Positions 22,808 to 31,602 of a DNA stretch of 45,989 nt are shown in pieces; the first letter of the stretch is position 1, and each line of letters opens with the position of its first letter. The translations under genes were made by a program, and so were the position numbers. The notes below the pieces were generated by a model that worked only from the letters and a program-made list of their open reading frames with translations, was not told the origin of the DNA and searched no databases. Source of the DNA: a bacterium. GTDB lineage: Bacteria > Myxococcota_A > Bradymonadia > Bradymonadales > Bradymonadaceae. The stretch lies in NCBI GenBank assembly GCA_030427705.1, contig JAUIBR010000051.1:1-45989 (forward strand). The letters run 5' to 3'.

Positions 22808-23634
22808 TACTCTGCTGCTCCTCGAACATTGGAACGGACCGGATTCAAAGACCCCGTCTTGTAACCCGACATATCCACCGTCACTCGCCGGAAACCGGCC
22901 GCTTCAAACTCACGTCGGACAGCCGTCAGGACATCCTGGTTTAGAAGCTTCTCCATCTCGTTTGGTGCGACCTCAATTCGGGCAAGACCGGCGTGGTCCC
23001 GAACGCGAAACTGGCGGAATCCGTAGCTGTGGAGCACATCTTCGGCGAGCTCAATACGACGAAGGCGTTCATGGGTAACGCTGATACCATGAGGGATTCG
23101 CGACGAAAGGCAGGCGGCCGCGGGTTTGTCCCAGACGCTCAATCCCAACGCTTGGGCCAGCGCCCGAACACCTGCTTTGTCGACGCCGTGTTTCAATAAT
23201 GGCTGGTAGACCGCGCGCTGCTCCATGGCCTTCAGGCCAGGTCGGTGGTCGCCAATATCGTCGGCATTGGTGCCTGACGCGACGGTCTCGACGCCCAGCG
23301 TCTGGGCCATCGTGCCTAGCTGGTCGAACCGCATCGACTGACAGAAAAAACATCGAGAGCTGGAGTTCTGCACGAAGTCGTCGCTGGCCAGCTCGCTGAA
23401 GCTCATCGTCTTGTGTTCAATGCCGATTTCGCGGGCAATCTCGACCGCTTCTTCAAGCTCGCGGTCTGCCAACGTCTCGCTGACCGCAGTGACGGCATAG
23501 GCTTTGTCGCCGAGAGCTCGGAACGCCAATGCAGCAACCACCGCCGAATCCACGCCGCCCGAGAACGCCACAACGAGCGAGCCCATCTGCCGCATCTCGG
23601 CGCAGATTGCATCGATGGTGGTCTCGGTGGTCAT
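22807..23634 (-). CDS. larE: ATP-dependent sulfur transferase LarE
   Basis: LarE adenylates the dicarboxylated pyridinium mononucleotide made by LarB and inserts sulfur into it. The PP-loop SGGVDS is at 25-30. Three cysteines are notable: CxxC at 95 and 98 (RCFFCQ) and Cys175 in AAACLSSR, which matches the sacrificial Cys of the Lactobacillus enzyme. The three-Cys set suggests the iron-sulfur-cluster type of LarE that need not consume its own sulfur; this is inference from the pattern. The ATG at 23634 overlaps the preceding stop in ATGA; the longer frame to 23658 is not needed. Length 275 residues. Confidence 0.93.
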   Translation of the reverse strand: MTTETTIDAICAEMRQMGSLVVAFSGGVDSAVVAALAFRALGDKAYAVTAVSETLADRELEEAVEIAREIGIEHKTMSFSELASDDFVQNSSSRCFFCQSMRFDQLGTMAQTLGVETVASGTNADDIGDHRPGLKAMEQRAVYQPLLKHGVDKAGVRALAQALGLSVWDKPAAACLSSRIPHGISVTHERLRRIELAEDVLHSYGFRQFRVRDHAGLARIEVAPNEMEKLLNQDVLTAVRREFEAAGFRRVTVDMSGYKTGSLNPVRSNVRGAAE

Positions 23635-23825
23635 TGAGCAACCTCGAACGCGACCCACCGATAACCGAGCGCTTTCAAAGCGTCTGCGGATGCCTGGGAC
23701 TGGTCAATCGACGGTAGAGTCGCAAGCTCAAGCACAAGTACGTCTTGGTCGATCTCGCAGCTGACGACTGTCAGTTCAAACTCCTCGCATGTCGCGAGAA
23801 TCTGGTTTTGAGCGTCTTCGACCAT
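23631..23825 (-). CDS. Small protein between gpx and larE
   Basis: A 64-residue protein locked into the operon by overlaps on both sides (TAATG with gpx, ATGA with larE), so it is very likely translated. Its C-terminus ADALKALGYRWVAFEV resembles the end of LarE in this locus (FEAAGFRRVTVDM), and VLVLELA is placed like the RIEVA strand there. It may be a stand-alone copy of the LarE C-terminal alpha/beta unit. The function is unknown; a helper of LarE is possible. Confidence 0.7.
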   Translation of the reverse strand: MVEDAQNQILATCEEFELTVVSCEIDQDVLVLELATLPSIDQSQASADALKALGYRWVAFEVAQ

Positions 23826-24304
23826 TAGAGCAGTGCTTCAATATCGTCGCTAATCTCGGAAGGCTTCACATTAACAGCAAAGCGTTTCACGACCTCGCCG
23901 TCTTTTCCGACCAAGAACTTACCAAAGTTCCACTTAATTTCCCCGTCGCCATCACCTGGCTGTGCTTCTTTGAGCTGTGCGTACAGGTAATGTGTGCCCG
24001 GGCCGTTGACCTCGACCTTCGCATGCATTGGGAACGAGACGCCGTAGTTCAGTTGGCAAAACTCGGCGATTTCGTCGTTCGAGCCCGGATCCTGCGCCCC
24101 AAACTGATTGCATGGGAAACCCAGGACCACGAAGTCTTCGTCTTTGTACTGCTGATACAGATCTTCGAGCCCGGCAAACTGTGGCGTAAAACCGCATTTG
24201 CTGGCGGTGTTCACGATGAGCAAGACCTTGCCCTTATAGGTCTCCATCGTAATGTCTTCGCCACGAATCGTCTGTACTTCCGTCCCGAAATCAATGTTTG
24301 CCAT
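23825..24304 (-). CDS. Glutathione peroxidase family protein (Cys type)
   Basis: A 159-residue thiol peroxidase. Motifs are NTASKCGFTPQ with peroxidatic Cys37 in place of selenocysteine, FPCNQFG with Gln67, and KWNFGKFLV with the Trp and Asn of the catalytic tetrad. Such bacterial enzymes usually take electrons from thioredoxin and reduce hydrogen or lipid peroxides. The ATG at 24304 has GAGG 6 nt upstream. It is the first gene of the four-gene overlapping operon with larE and larB. The 135-bp gap upstream is shared with the divergent lipoprotein at 24440 and contains the palindrome GTTCCTTAGGAAC at 24361-24373. Confidence 0.93.
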   Translation of the reverse strand: MANIDFGTEVQTIRGEDITMETYKGKVLLIVNTASKCGFTPQFAGLEDLYQQYKDEDFVVLGFPCNQFGAQDPGSNDEIAEFCQLNYGVSFPMHAKVEVNGPGTHYLYAQLKEAQPGDGDGEIKWNFGKFLVGKDGEVVKRFAVNVKPSEISDDIEALL

Positions 24305-24439
24305 CTTGCACCTCATCAAGTTGAGCTACGATCTACTCTACTATGAGGCGTGCCGCTAGGTGTTCCTTAGGAACCTCTTGCCGATCACCCGCATTCGTAC
24401 TATCTATCTGGCGATCCATCTGATTTTTTTGGGAGCATC

Positions 24440-27400
24440 ATGAAAATCCTCCGACGCCTTACTGTACTTTCGCTTGTTTGCGGGATGGTCGCCTGTGGCG
24501 GCGAGTCCGGCGAAAACAACGCGAACAACATCAATAATATCAACAAATTAAACAACACGAACAACGCCAACAACATGCCGGATATGGGCATGGACACTGG
24601 TGAAGACATGCCAGTGGACGATATGGATATGCGTCCTCAGGAGTTTTCGTGTGCGGTCACCGGCTGGTCGCCATACACCCTGGCGCAGGGTGAATCGAAC
24701 ACCGTGACGGTTGATGTGTTGTGCGAGGGCGATGCTCCCGGCGGCGAGGTGACGGCGCCACTGAATGTGACTTTGCCAGGAGGTGAGGTTGTCGTTCAGG
24801 TTACGAGTACCTTGCAAGCTGTCGCAGGCGAAACGACGGCGACGTTCACTCTCAATGCCGATGAGACGGGTACGGTTCATAAAGACTCGTTGGAAGCGTA
24901 TTTCGGAAACGGCGAGCAAGTGGTGTTTGAGGCAGGCGCTGCAAACATCAATCATCGCATTCGCAAGCGTCCCGACCTTCTGTTGCAGGAATGGGATGAG
25001 CTGATCGACGAGCAGCTAGAACAAGTACGCGAAAACCCGCTCGCCCTGAATTCACCGCCAGCGCAGACCTGGGTCGTGGACGCCAACGCAGACGGCGACT
25101 TGGATATCCTCGCGGCAGGGCGTGACGGCACGCTCATCAAGCAGGTTACACTGTTTGGCCCCGACTTCATGGCTGGCGCAGTCAAGCAGTACGACGTCAA
25201 GTTGACCACCACCGACACGGGTGGGGACGAATACTGGCGAATGGGCCGTGTCAAAGGTGGTACGGACGATTCGAACGTTGTCCTGTATTGGAACGCGATC
25301 GACGCCACGCCACAGGAATCGTCGTTGTCGACGGTTGTCATGCCCATCAAAGATGGCGTGATGGGGACTGCGGTGGCTGTGAGCTCCAAAAGCCAAAACT
25401 TGCCTGACGTGGTTCAGATCTTGGACATGCAGTTGGTTGACCCGGGTACGCTCATCGACGGCGATGCACCGGAGTTGATGGTGCTCTATCACGGTGACGC
25501 GCTTGGCAAGTCCACCTTCGTGACGACACACACAATCTCATCAAGCGGCAAGACGCAATTAGTGTCACAACTTGACACACTTTCAACTGGCGTCTCTGGA
25601 GCCGAAGTCGATGCTGGAAATATCAAGGTTGGACTCTTGCGCGGTTGGAAGGGCTCGCCGGACCCACGTGTCCCAGCTTTGTTGACCGACATGTTCGCAT
25701 ACACGTACGGCACCCAAGACCCGAATGGTGGAACCGAGCTTCGCCGCGTCATCCTGAATGGTGGTGAGGCAGGTGCAGTGCTCGGCACGGTTGTCGTGAC
25801 ACCACAAGCCAATGAATCTGGCGGACATGTTTTTGCCATGCAGGACGGCACCGGGACCGAGCTAGACATCTTCTTGATGACCGGCGATTCCACGACGGAT
25901 GAGCCAATTCTTCGCTCGTTCCCAGTGAACTCCGCAGGCGTGATTTCGAGCACCGGCGCGACCTACTCGTATCGATTCCGCGGACCCAAAGCCAAGATCG
26001 CTCGTCGATTCCGTGAGCCGCTGTTTGGGCCATCCAAAGCACTGACTCGCTCGCCATCTGATGTGATTTACACTTCCGCTGAGCATCAATACATGACGTC
26101 GTACGCTGCGGCAGGTGGAAGTTCCGCACAGTTCCTGATTGGAACCGCCGTCGATTTTGAAATCAATGGGCGTCGCTACAGTGGCGAAGTCACACATGAA
26201 GCGTCAACGACCCAATCGGTCAACCCGCTCTACACGCAGCCATTCGTGGCTGGATCGGACGTGAGCGGCTACCAGGACGGTGATTTCGTGACGCAAGGCC
26301 GCACATACACAGGTGGCTTGAACCTCGGAATTCGTACCGAAACCGATTCGGTCACCGTTGCCACGCACCCGGCTGGAACCTCACTTCGCTTTGGTGGTCT
26401 CGCCGACTTCTTCACCTTCACCCTCGCCTACAACGGCGGGGACAATCTGGCGAACTTCAAGCTGCCAGAAGGCTCTACGAACACGGTCGCGCTCTTTCAT
26501 GAGCTAACGACTCCAGGTCAGTTTGGCGACGCGCTGATCCTTGTGGAATCGAATGATGCGGTGGCTGACACTAGCCGCTGGTATGTGTGGCATTCCATTG
26601 CCGAGGGCCAGATAGAAGGTCCTGCAATCATCGATATCCCTGCTGCACTAGGCGAATTCGGGCTTACCGAGTCGGCGGCTCCGAACCTTACGTTCTCCCA
26701 TATCGGGCCGAATGGTCTAAATGAGCTGAAGTTTGACCTGGATGCTGTCTACGCGGCCGCAACCAACAAGGGAACCATTAATGTGTCAGAAAATGACGTT
26801 AATCAAACCGGCGTCATGGTCTCACGCCTCCGTCCGACGTGGCACCACATTGCTGTGAGGCGTGGTGCACGAGAGCGGGCGACCAAACGTCGCGTGCGAC
26901 ACCGCATTCAAGTCAATGCACCAGCTCAACCCTTGGAGCAGTTCACCGTTGTTGCCAACGATGAAGCGGATGCGTGCGCATACAACACGGTTTTGTTCCC
27001 AGGCGATTTCAGCACGACACCGGTCGTACTGGACGATAGTAGTGCGGATGGTTGCTTTGACATGCACGTACCCGTGGCAGTCGCTGATTTCTGCGGCGTT
27101 GGTGGCGTGCAGGTTGTGACCGGTGCTGTTCAGGACCCATCAGCCGACACATGGACGTGGGAGTACTTGTTGTGGATGCGTGAAGGAACGGAAATCGTCG
27201 CTACCGAACTTGGTACCGTCGACACCGCAAAGGACGTCGAGCCAGACGTGACCGCAGGTGACGTTAATGGCGACCTACTGATGGACCTCGTAGTCAATCC
27301 GGGACCAGGTCGAGCCGGAAGAGGGCAATCGGCATATTTCTCGGGTGAGGTCTTCTTCAGCGATGGATTGGGTGGAACGGTTGATTCTCCGGCAACGATT

Positions 27401-27553
27401 GAGTCGATGGACGCGTTCGTTCGCGAGATTCCAGGCGCCGGTTTGGGTCTTGCTGGTGGTCAGATTGCCTGCGGAGAAACCCTGCAGTGCGCATTCGGAA
27501 AGGGCACGACGAATGCGGCAACAAACTCCGCTTCGCGTCCCGAGCTCCTGTAA
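24440..27553 (+). CDS. Large lipoprotein with FG-GAP-like repeats and Asn-rich linker
   Basis: A 1037-residue surface protein. The signal ends LSLVCGMVAC (lipobox MVAC) and is followed by NNx triplets and a Met/Asp stretch (MPDMGMDTGEDMPVDDMDM). An Ig-like region follows at about 70-165. The rest holds calcium-site-like FG-GAP/VCBS motifs, best seen as DANADGDLDILAAGRDG early and DVNGDLLMDLVVNPGPG near the end, as in integrin-alpha-like beta-propellers. Similar proteins are adhesins or secreted display proteins in predatory bacteria. GGAG lies 4 nt before the ATG. The stop abuts the convergent TetR stop with no gap. Confidence 0.8.
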   Translation: MKILRRLTVLSLVCGMVACGGESGENNANNINNINKLNNTNNANNMPDMGMDTGEDMPVDDMDMRPQEFSCAVTGWSPYTLAQGESNTVTVDVLCEGDAPGGEVTAPLNVTLPGGEVVVQVTSTLQAVAGETTATFTLNADETGTVHKDSLEAYFGNGEQVVFEAGAANINHRIRKRPDLLLQEWDELIDEQLEQVRENPLALNSPPAQTWVVDANADGDLDILAAGRDGTLIKQVTLFGPDFMAGAVKQYDVKLTTTDTGGDEYWRMGRVKGGTDDSNVVLYWNAIDATPQESSLSTVVMPIKDGVMGTAVAVSSKSQNLPDVVQILDMQLVDPGTLIDGDAPELMVLYHGDALGKSTFVTTHTISSSGKTQLVSQLDTLSTGVSGAEVDAGNIKVGLLRGWKGSPDPRVPALLTDMFAYTYGTQDPNGGTELRRVILNGGEAGAVLGTVVVTPQANESGGHVFAMQDGTGTELDIFLMTGDSTTDEPILRSFPVNSAGVISSTGATYSYRFRGPKAKIARRFREPLFGPSKALTRSPSDVIYTSAEHQYMTSYAAAGGSSAQFLIGTAVDFEINGRRYSGEVTHEASTTQSVNPLYTQPFVAGSDVSGYQDGDFVTQGRTYTGGLNLGIRTETDSVTVATHPAGTSLRFGGLADFFTFTLAYNGGDNLANFKLPEGSTNTVALFHELTTPGQFGDALILVESNDAVADTSRWYVWHSIAEGQIEGPAIIDIPAALGEFGLTESAAPNLTFSHIGPNGLNELKFDLDAVYAAATNKGTINVSENDVNQTGVMVSRLRPTWHHIAVRRGARERATKRRVRHRIQVNAPAQPLEQFTVVANDEADACAYNTVLFPGDFSTTPVVLDDSSADGCFDMHVPVAVADFCGVGGVQVVTGAVQDPSADTWTWEYLLWMREGTEIVATELGTVDTAKDVEPDVTAGDVNGDLLMDLVVNPGPGRAGRGQSAYFSGEVFFSDGLGGTVDSPATIESMDAFVREIPGAGLGLAGGQIACGETLQCAFGKGTTNAATNSASRPELL

Positions 27554-28099
27554 TCAGGGTTCGGTCTTCGGCCTCACCAAACTCTGAGCATAGCGAAGAC
27601 GCGAGTCCTTGCTGGAAAGGTCCGGAAAAAGGCCTGGTAAGAGCGCGGGTAGAAAGATCGCCGAAAGCAGTGCCACCGCACAATCGTGTGGATTGCATTC
27701 TGGCTGTTGTTTCGAGCACAAATCCGACACCTCTCCAATCAATTCTCCAAAGCGGATTGGAAAGGTCCCTGAGTAATCTTGGTGTCGCAGCGGTTTCTCG
27801 AGATGGGCCTGAATCAGGCGCGGATACTGCGCGGCGCCCTCCAGCAGATAAACAGCGAGGTCAACGAGCGAGCCATCTGCAAGTATCGCTCGCGCGTCCT
27901 CCATCATGTGATTGATGGACTGATCCAATGCCGCCTCTATCAGGATTGTTTTCGATCCAAAGTGGTAGTTGATGGAAGCTACGTTCATCCGACTTCGCTC
28001 GGCTATCGAGCGAACCGTTGTCTTAGCGATACCACTGGCTTCAATCTCAAGGATCGTCGCATTCAATAAGGTCAATTTGGGGTCGGACGAGCGGTTCAT
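27554..28099 (-). CDS. TetR family transcriptional regulator
   Basis: A 181-residue regulator with an N-terminal helix-turn-helix at about 23-47 (GIAKTTVRSIAERSRMNVASINYHFGSK, TetR signature) and a helical ligand-binding C-terminal domain. It is divergent from the barrel protein at 28165, and the 65-bp gap has two overlapping palindromes that fit TetR operators, so it probably represses both. The ligand is unknown. Confidence 0.92.
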   Translation of the reverse strand: MNRSSDPKLTLLNATILEIEASGIAKTTVRSIAERSRMNVASINYHFGSKTILIEAALDQSINHMMEDARAILADGSLVDLAVYLLEGAAQYPRLIQAHLEKPLRHQDYSGTFPIRFGELIGEVSDLCSKQQPECNPHDCAVALLSAIFLPALLPGLFPDLSSKDSRLRYAQSLVRPKTEP

Positions 28100-28134
28100 T
28101 CGTAATCCTTGACTCTGCTGACAAATCTTATCAG

Positions 28135-28165
28135 TTTAAACACGTGTTTTAAACAGGTGTTTAAA
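28135..28165. promoter_or_regulatory. Double TetR-type operator, TTTAAACA-N2-TGTTTAAA
   Basis: Two overlapping dyads are seen: TTTAAACACGTGTTTTAAA (arms TTTAAACA and TGTTTTAAA) and TTTAAACAGGTGTTTAAA (arms TTTAAACA and TGTTTAAA). They share bases around 28148-28153. The right dyad runs into the start codon of the plus-strand gene at 28165, so a bound repressor would block transcription at or past the start site. Confidence 0.7.
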
Positions 28166-29043
28166 TGAAGTTACACTCTCTATTCTTCACGATTCTCCTC
28201 CTTCTTGGAGCGTCAAATGTTGAAGCGTTTTTTCCCGATCTCGTAGACGTTCAAGCCCAGTACGTTCCATACACAGTAGCAGACACTTCGGGGTTGGAGG
28301 CCCAGGTTGCATCCTATGACGCGGTCATCAACGTACCGCTGGTACTGAATCAAAAGACGTTTTTGATCCCAGGAATTGCCTATCACATTGACTCAATCGC
28401 GTACGACCGGGAACCGGAAGACTTCACGAGTATTCGCAGCCTTCAGTCAATCGAGATCCCGGTCTTGTTTGTGAGACTTCTGCCCGATGATTGGTCGTTT
28501 TCCGTCAGAATTGCCGCGGGATTGGCAGGTGATTTCGAGGGATTTGACACTGGACTTCTGCGCGGCATGGCTCTGGGTATGGTGACGAAGGCGTTCGGCG
28601 ACCAGTTCGTTTTGGGTGTCGGAGCAATGGCAAGCTACGCATTTGGGGCATTGCTTCCACTTCCGGCGATTTACTTGGACTGGACCCCGGCCTCGTGGTT
28701 TCGAGCAGAGGCGTTTGTTCCTGGGTTTACAAAAGTGAGTTGGATGCCCATTGAACGCCTTGAATTAGGCATAAGGGCAGATCTTTCGGGCAATGAGTAT
28801 GCGATCAGGAACCCAGAAGCCGGAAACGACCTGGACCACATCGCGCATTCATTAGCGACGGTTGGTGTTCATGGCGGCGTGCGACTCTTCAGTTCGGTTT
28901 GGTTGACTGTTAGCGGTGGCCGGGTGGTTTGGCGGCGTGTCGAGCAGTTCGATGATGAGAACCAGACGTTGGTGGGCGGCTCTCAAGGACTTCCTGGTGA
29001 TTGGTTTGCCAGGGCAGGACTGACGTTTCGGATCCCGCAATAG
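28165..29043 (+). CDS. Predicted outer-membrane beta-barrel protein
   Basis: The 292 residues start with a Sec signal (MKLHSLFFTILLLLGASNVEA). The rest is alternating amphipathic strands (VINVPLVLNQKTFLIPGIAYH, FVLGVGAMASYAFGALLPLPAIYLDWTP, ERLELGIRADLSG) ending in an aromatic-poor strand WFARAGLTFRIPQ. This fits DUF6268-like barrels, though the match is from memory. It is probably under TetR control; the Shine-Dalgarno GGTG overlaps the operator. The substrate or role is unknown. Confidence 0.78.
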   Translation: MKLHSLFFTILLLLGASNVEAFFPDLVDVQAQYVPYTVADTSGLEAQVASYDAVINVPLVLNQKTFLIPGIAYHIDSIAYDREPEDFTSIRSLQSIEIPVLFVRLLPDDWSFSVRIAAGLAGDFEGFDTGLLRGMALGMVTKAFGDQFVLGVGAMASYAFGALLPLPAIYLDWTPASWFRAEAFVPGFTKVSWMPIERLELGIRADLSGNEYAIRNPEAGNDLDHIAHSLATVGVHGGVRLFSSVWLTVSGGRVVWRRVEQFDDENQTLVGGSQGLPGDWFARAGLTFRIPQ

Positions 29044-29062
29044 CGGGGCTTAGGAGGCGCGC

Positions 29063-30619
29063 TCAGTACACGTCGACGGATCGCAGGTCGCGATGCTTGT
29101 GGTGTAACTCGGCGATTTCGGCCAGCGCATCGCGCCCTAAGGCTCGGTACGCCTTGCCCATCAGCATGACCGCAGTTTCCTGATATTCGTCGATCCAATC
29201 ACACGCAAACATATCGCGTCCGACCACGAGCGCTGGCCATGGATTCCCATCGTCGAGCGCGTCGTTGGCTTCGTCTACCCATTGCCAGACCAGATCCTGA
29301 TTTTCCTTCATGAGACTGTGCAGCGCATAACCATCGGTTGGGCGGTCGGTTAGCGGGATGACGGCGTCGGTCGCGACGCCGAGCCCGTCTTTGGTCTGCA
29401 CACGCTCAAACATCCCGACCCAGATATTGTACTTCTCGCTGTAAGCCGAACCGATTTCAGGTCGGTCATTGGTATCAAAGTACATCACCGCATCGCGCAG
29501 CCGAGCGAACTTCGCACGGTACTCGAGCAGCTCGTCTTCACTAAGCCCTGAATCGTATTTGAGGTCTTCATCGACCCGCTCCAAGACGTCACGATATGCG
29601 CCTAGAATTGTCTTGTCGCAGAGGAAGACCGTGGGGTCATCGCGTGCATAGAATCCGGCGACGAGCTCGGGTTCAACTGCCGGGTCGTCGTATACAAGCC
29701 CATAGTTCAAACCATCGCTGTCACCCGTCATCACGCATACAAACTCGGGAGGTGCGGAGCGGTAGCGATAGTGCAGCCGAGCGTCGAGTCCGTCTTTGGG
29801 TTCCTTGTCTTCGAAGCCTTCGACAAACCAATCCATGATGCCCGCGGGGTAGCGCCAGACGAAGTCGGCAGCTTCACGTTCGATGGCGTCCAGGCTGGTC
29901 CAGAACGCGTAGTAGACCGCCGTTTGTTTTGGGAGCTTTAGCTTAAAGGCGGTCTCGAACTTCGGTTTGATGGCTTCATAGCGCGCCATCGCGGTTTTGA
30001 GCGCGTTGTCCCGTCGTTGTTTGGTCTCGGCCTCGTTGATGGGATGCCGTGTATCAAAGTCGTCCATAAATGCCTTCAGTCGTTTTGACTCGCCGTCGAT
30101 TCGTGCACCTTCAAGCACGTTCACATAGTCGCGGTCTTTGTCGACCTTCTTTCGACGCTCCGCAACGATGTCCATCCATTGGTACTTATAAAGTAGCCAC
30201 TTTTTGACATCGTTATCCCAGAGGGCATGTAGCGCAGGCGCGCCTTGGTCGTCAAAAACAGCGTTGGTGAAGGTGGCCTCGAAGTCGGTGTTTAAACGTT
30301 CGATTTCGGCCGATTTTTCGGACAGCATCTGGTCGCGTGCCTGCTTATACTGGGACCAGGTTGGGGCGTCGTTAGATTGCCACCACGTCATCTCAAGGTG
30401 GCGCCACCAATTCTCGATGCTCTTTTGTATCTGTTCGCGGTAGTTGTCGCGCGGATCGCGATCCGGGTCGTGAATATGGTGGGCCTTCACAACGACATCT
30501 GTTTCGCGCCCAAAGATGCTGAGGCGAACAGTCACATCGTCGCGTTCCACAAAAAGAACGGTGCCCTCAAGTCCTTTGAACGCACCGTCTACGAGTTTTA
30601 CAATGTCGCCTTCTTGCAT
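29063..30619 (-). CDS. KOW-motif protein with large uncharacterised C-terminal region
   Basis: The N-terminal ~50 residues are a KOW/NusG-like SH3 fold (EGDIVKLVDGAFKGLEGTVLFVERDDVTVRLSIFG), as in proteins that contact ribosomes or RNA polymerase. Then comes a helical, Trp-rich region (ENWWRHLEMTWWQ). After that is a section PPEFVCVMTGDSDGLNYGLVYDD...VAGFYARDDPTVFL that resembles SMI1/KNR4 (SUKH)-like folds. Helices follow to the end (AYRALGRDALAEIAELHHKHRDLRS). The total is 518 residues with no signal peptide. The SUKH-like assignment is tentative. It ends 19 bp from the convergent barrel gene and starts 9 bp after the cytochrome gene's end on the other side. Confidence 0.7.
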   Translation of the reverse strand: MQEGDIVKLVDGAFKGLEGTVLFVERDDVTVRLSIFGRETDVVVKAHHIHDPDRDPRDNYREQIQKSIENWWRHLEMTWWQSNDAPTWSQYKQARDQMLSEKSAEIERLNTDFEATFTNAVFDDQGAPALHALWDNDVKKWLLYKYQWMDIVAERRKKVDKDRDYVNVLEGARIDGESKRLKAFMDDFDTRHPINEAETKQRRDNALKTAMARYEAIKPKFETAFKLKLPKQTAVYYAFWTSLDAIEREAADFVWRYPAGIMDWFVEGFEDKEPKDGLDARLHYRYRSAPPEFVCVMTGDSDGLNYGLVYDDPAVEPELVAGFYARDDPTVFLCDKTILGAYRDVLERVDEDLKYDSGLSEDELLEYRAKFARLRDAVMYFDTNDRPEIGSAYSEKYNIWVGMFERVQTKDGLGVATDAVIPLTDRPTDGYALHSLMKENQDLVWQWVDEANDALDDGNPWPALVVGRDMFACDWIDEYQETAVMLMGKAYRALGRDALAEIAELHHKHRDLRSVDVY

Positions 30620-30628
30620 GCCCGCATT

Positions 30629-31489
30629 CTAGTCAGGCAACGACCCCATGTATTGTTCAATCTGTCGAACTTCAGCGTCGGTGATCTCCATGGAGTTCCA
30701 GCTGGGCATATAGCTGGTACGACTGGCGGGGTTGCTGCCTTCACCTTCCCGGATTGTCTCCCAGGCTTCCGCTCGGCTTGCGAGGTTTTTTTGGGAGTAA
30801 CCGCCACGCGCATCAGTTCCGTGACAATTTGCACAGAATGCGTCGTAGAGGCCTTTGCCGGTAGTGGGGCGGTCGGCTAAATGCAGCCACTCGATCATTT
30901 CGTCCAGCTGCTGATCCGAGATTTGATCGGCTGTATACGCTGGCATTTCGCCAGGGTAGACGACGCCTGGTCGCCCATTTCGCACAACCCATTTCAGGAA
31001 GTCTGGATGCGCAAAACGAATCGGAAATCCGAGCTCGGTGCCCGCGGCGCCGATACCATGACAGCTCGCGCACTTCTTCTGGTATACAGCGACGCCGTTG
31101 AGTCCTGTGAGATCTTCCTCGCCGAAACTGAGCAAGTAGGATTGGATCAACGCAGTCTCGTCCGGCGTGATATTGACAGGGGCCATGGTTCCACGGCCAT
31201 CGGTGACGAGTGGTGAGATATCTGGATAGCCTTGGATGGAGCCAGTCCAAACGGCCGCGCCGGTACCTTCCGGTCCGTGGCAGACCTGACAATGTTGTTC
31301 GTAAAGCGCCTGCCCGCTCAACTGCGACCTGTTTGGCTGACCGCTGTTTGCATTATTCGCGTTGTTTGCGTTCTGGTTGTTCGCATTCTGATTGTTCGCC
31401 GACGAATTGTTCGACGAGTTATCCGAGCCAGCGAGGTCCCCACAACCCACTGCCAATGCCAAAAATACTAGAGCCCACTTCCACTTCAT
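30629..31489 (-). CDS. Tri-haem cytochrome c lipoprotein with Asn-rich linker
   Basis: The 286-residue protein has lipobox AVGC in MKWKWALVFLALAVGC and an NNQ/NNA linker to about residue 50. Three cytochrome c modules follow, with CQVCH (67-71), CASCH (140-144) and CANCH (219-223). The electron carrier should be anchored on the outside of the inner membrane or on the outer membrane. The partner is not known; no oxidase or reductase gene is adjacent. A strong Shine-Dalgarno GAGGAGG lies 4 nt before the ATG. Confidence 0.9.
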   Translation of the reverse strand: MKWKWALVFLALAVGCGDLAGSDNSSNNSSANNQNANNQNANNANNANSGQPNRSQLSGQALYEQHCQVCHGPEGTGAAVWTGSIQGYPDISPLVTDGRGTMAPVNITPDETALIQSYLLSFGEEDLTGLNGVAVYQKKCASCHGIGAAGTELGFPIRFAHPDFLKWVVRNGRPGVVYPGEMPAYTADQISDQQLDEMIEWLHLADRPTTGKGLYDAFCANCHGTDARGGYSQKNLASRAEAWETIREGEGSNPASRTSYMPSWNSMEITDAEVRQIEQYMGSLPD

Positions 31490-31602
31490 CTGCCCTCCTC
31501 GGTTTCTCGAGACTCAAGAAAAATAGCGAGTTGAGGTCGCGTCGACCAAAGAAAGGATTGCGTTTGGGGTAGAAAGCTTTAACAGGTTGTATACACCCTA
31601 TA

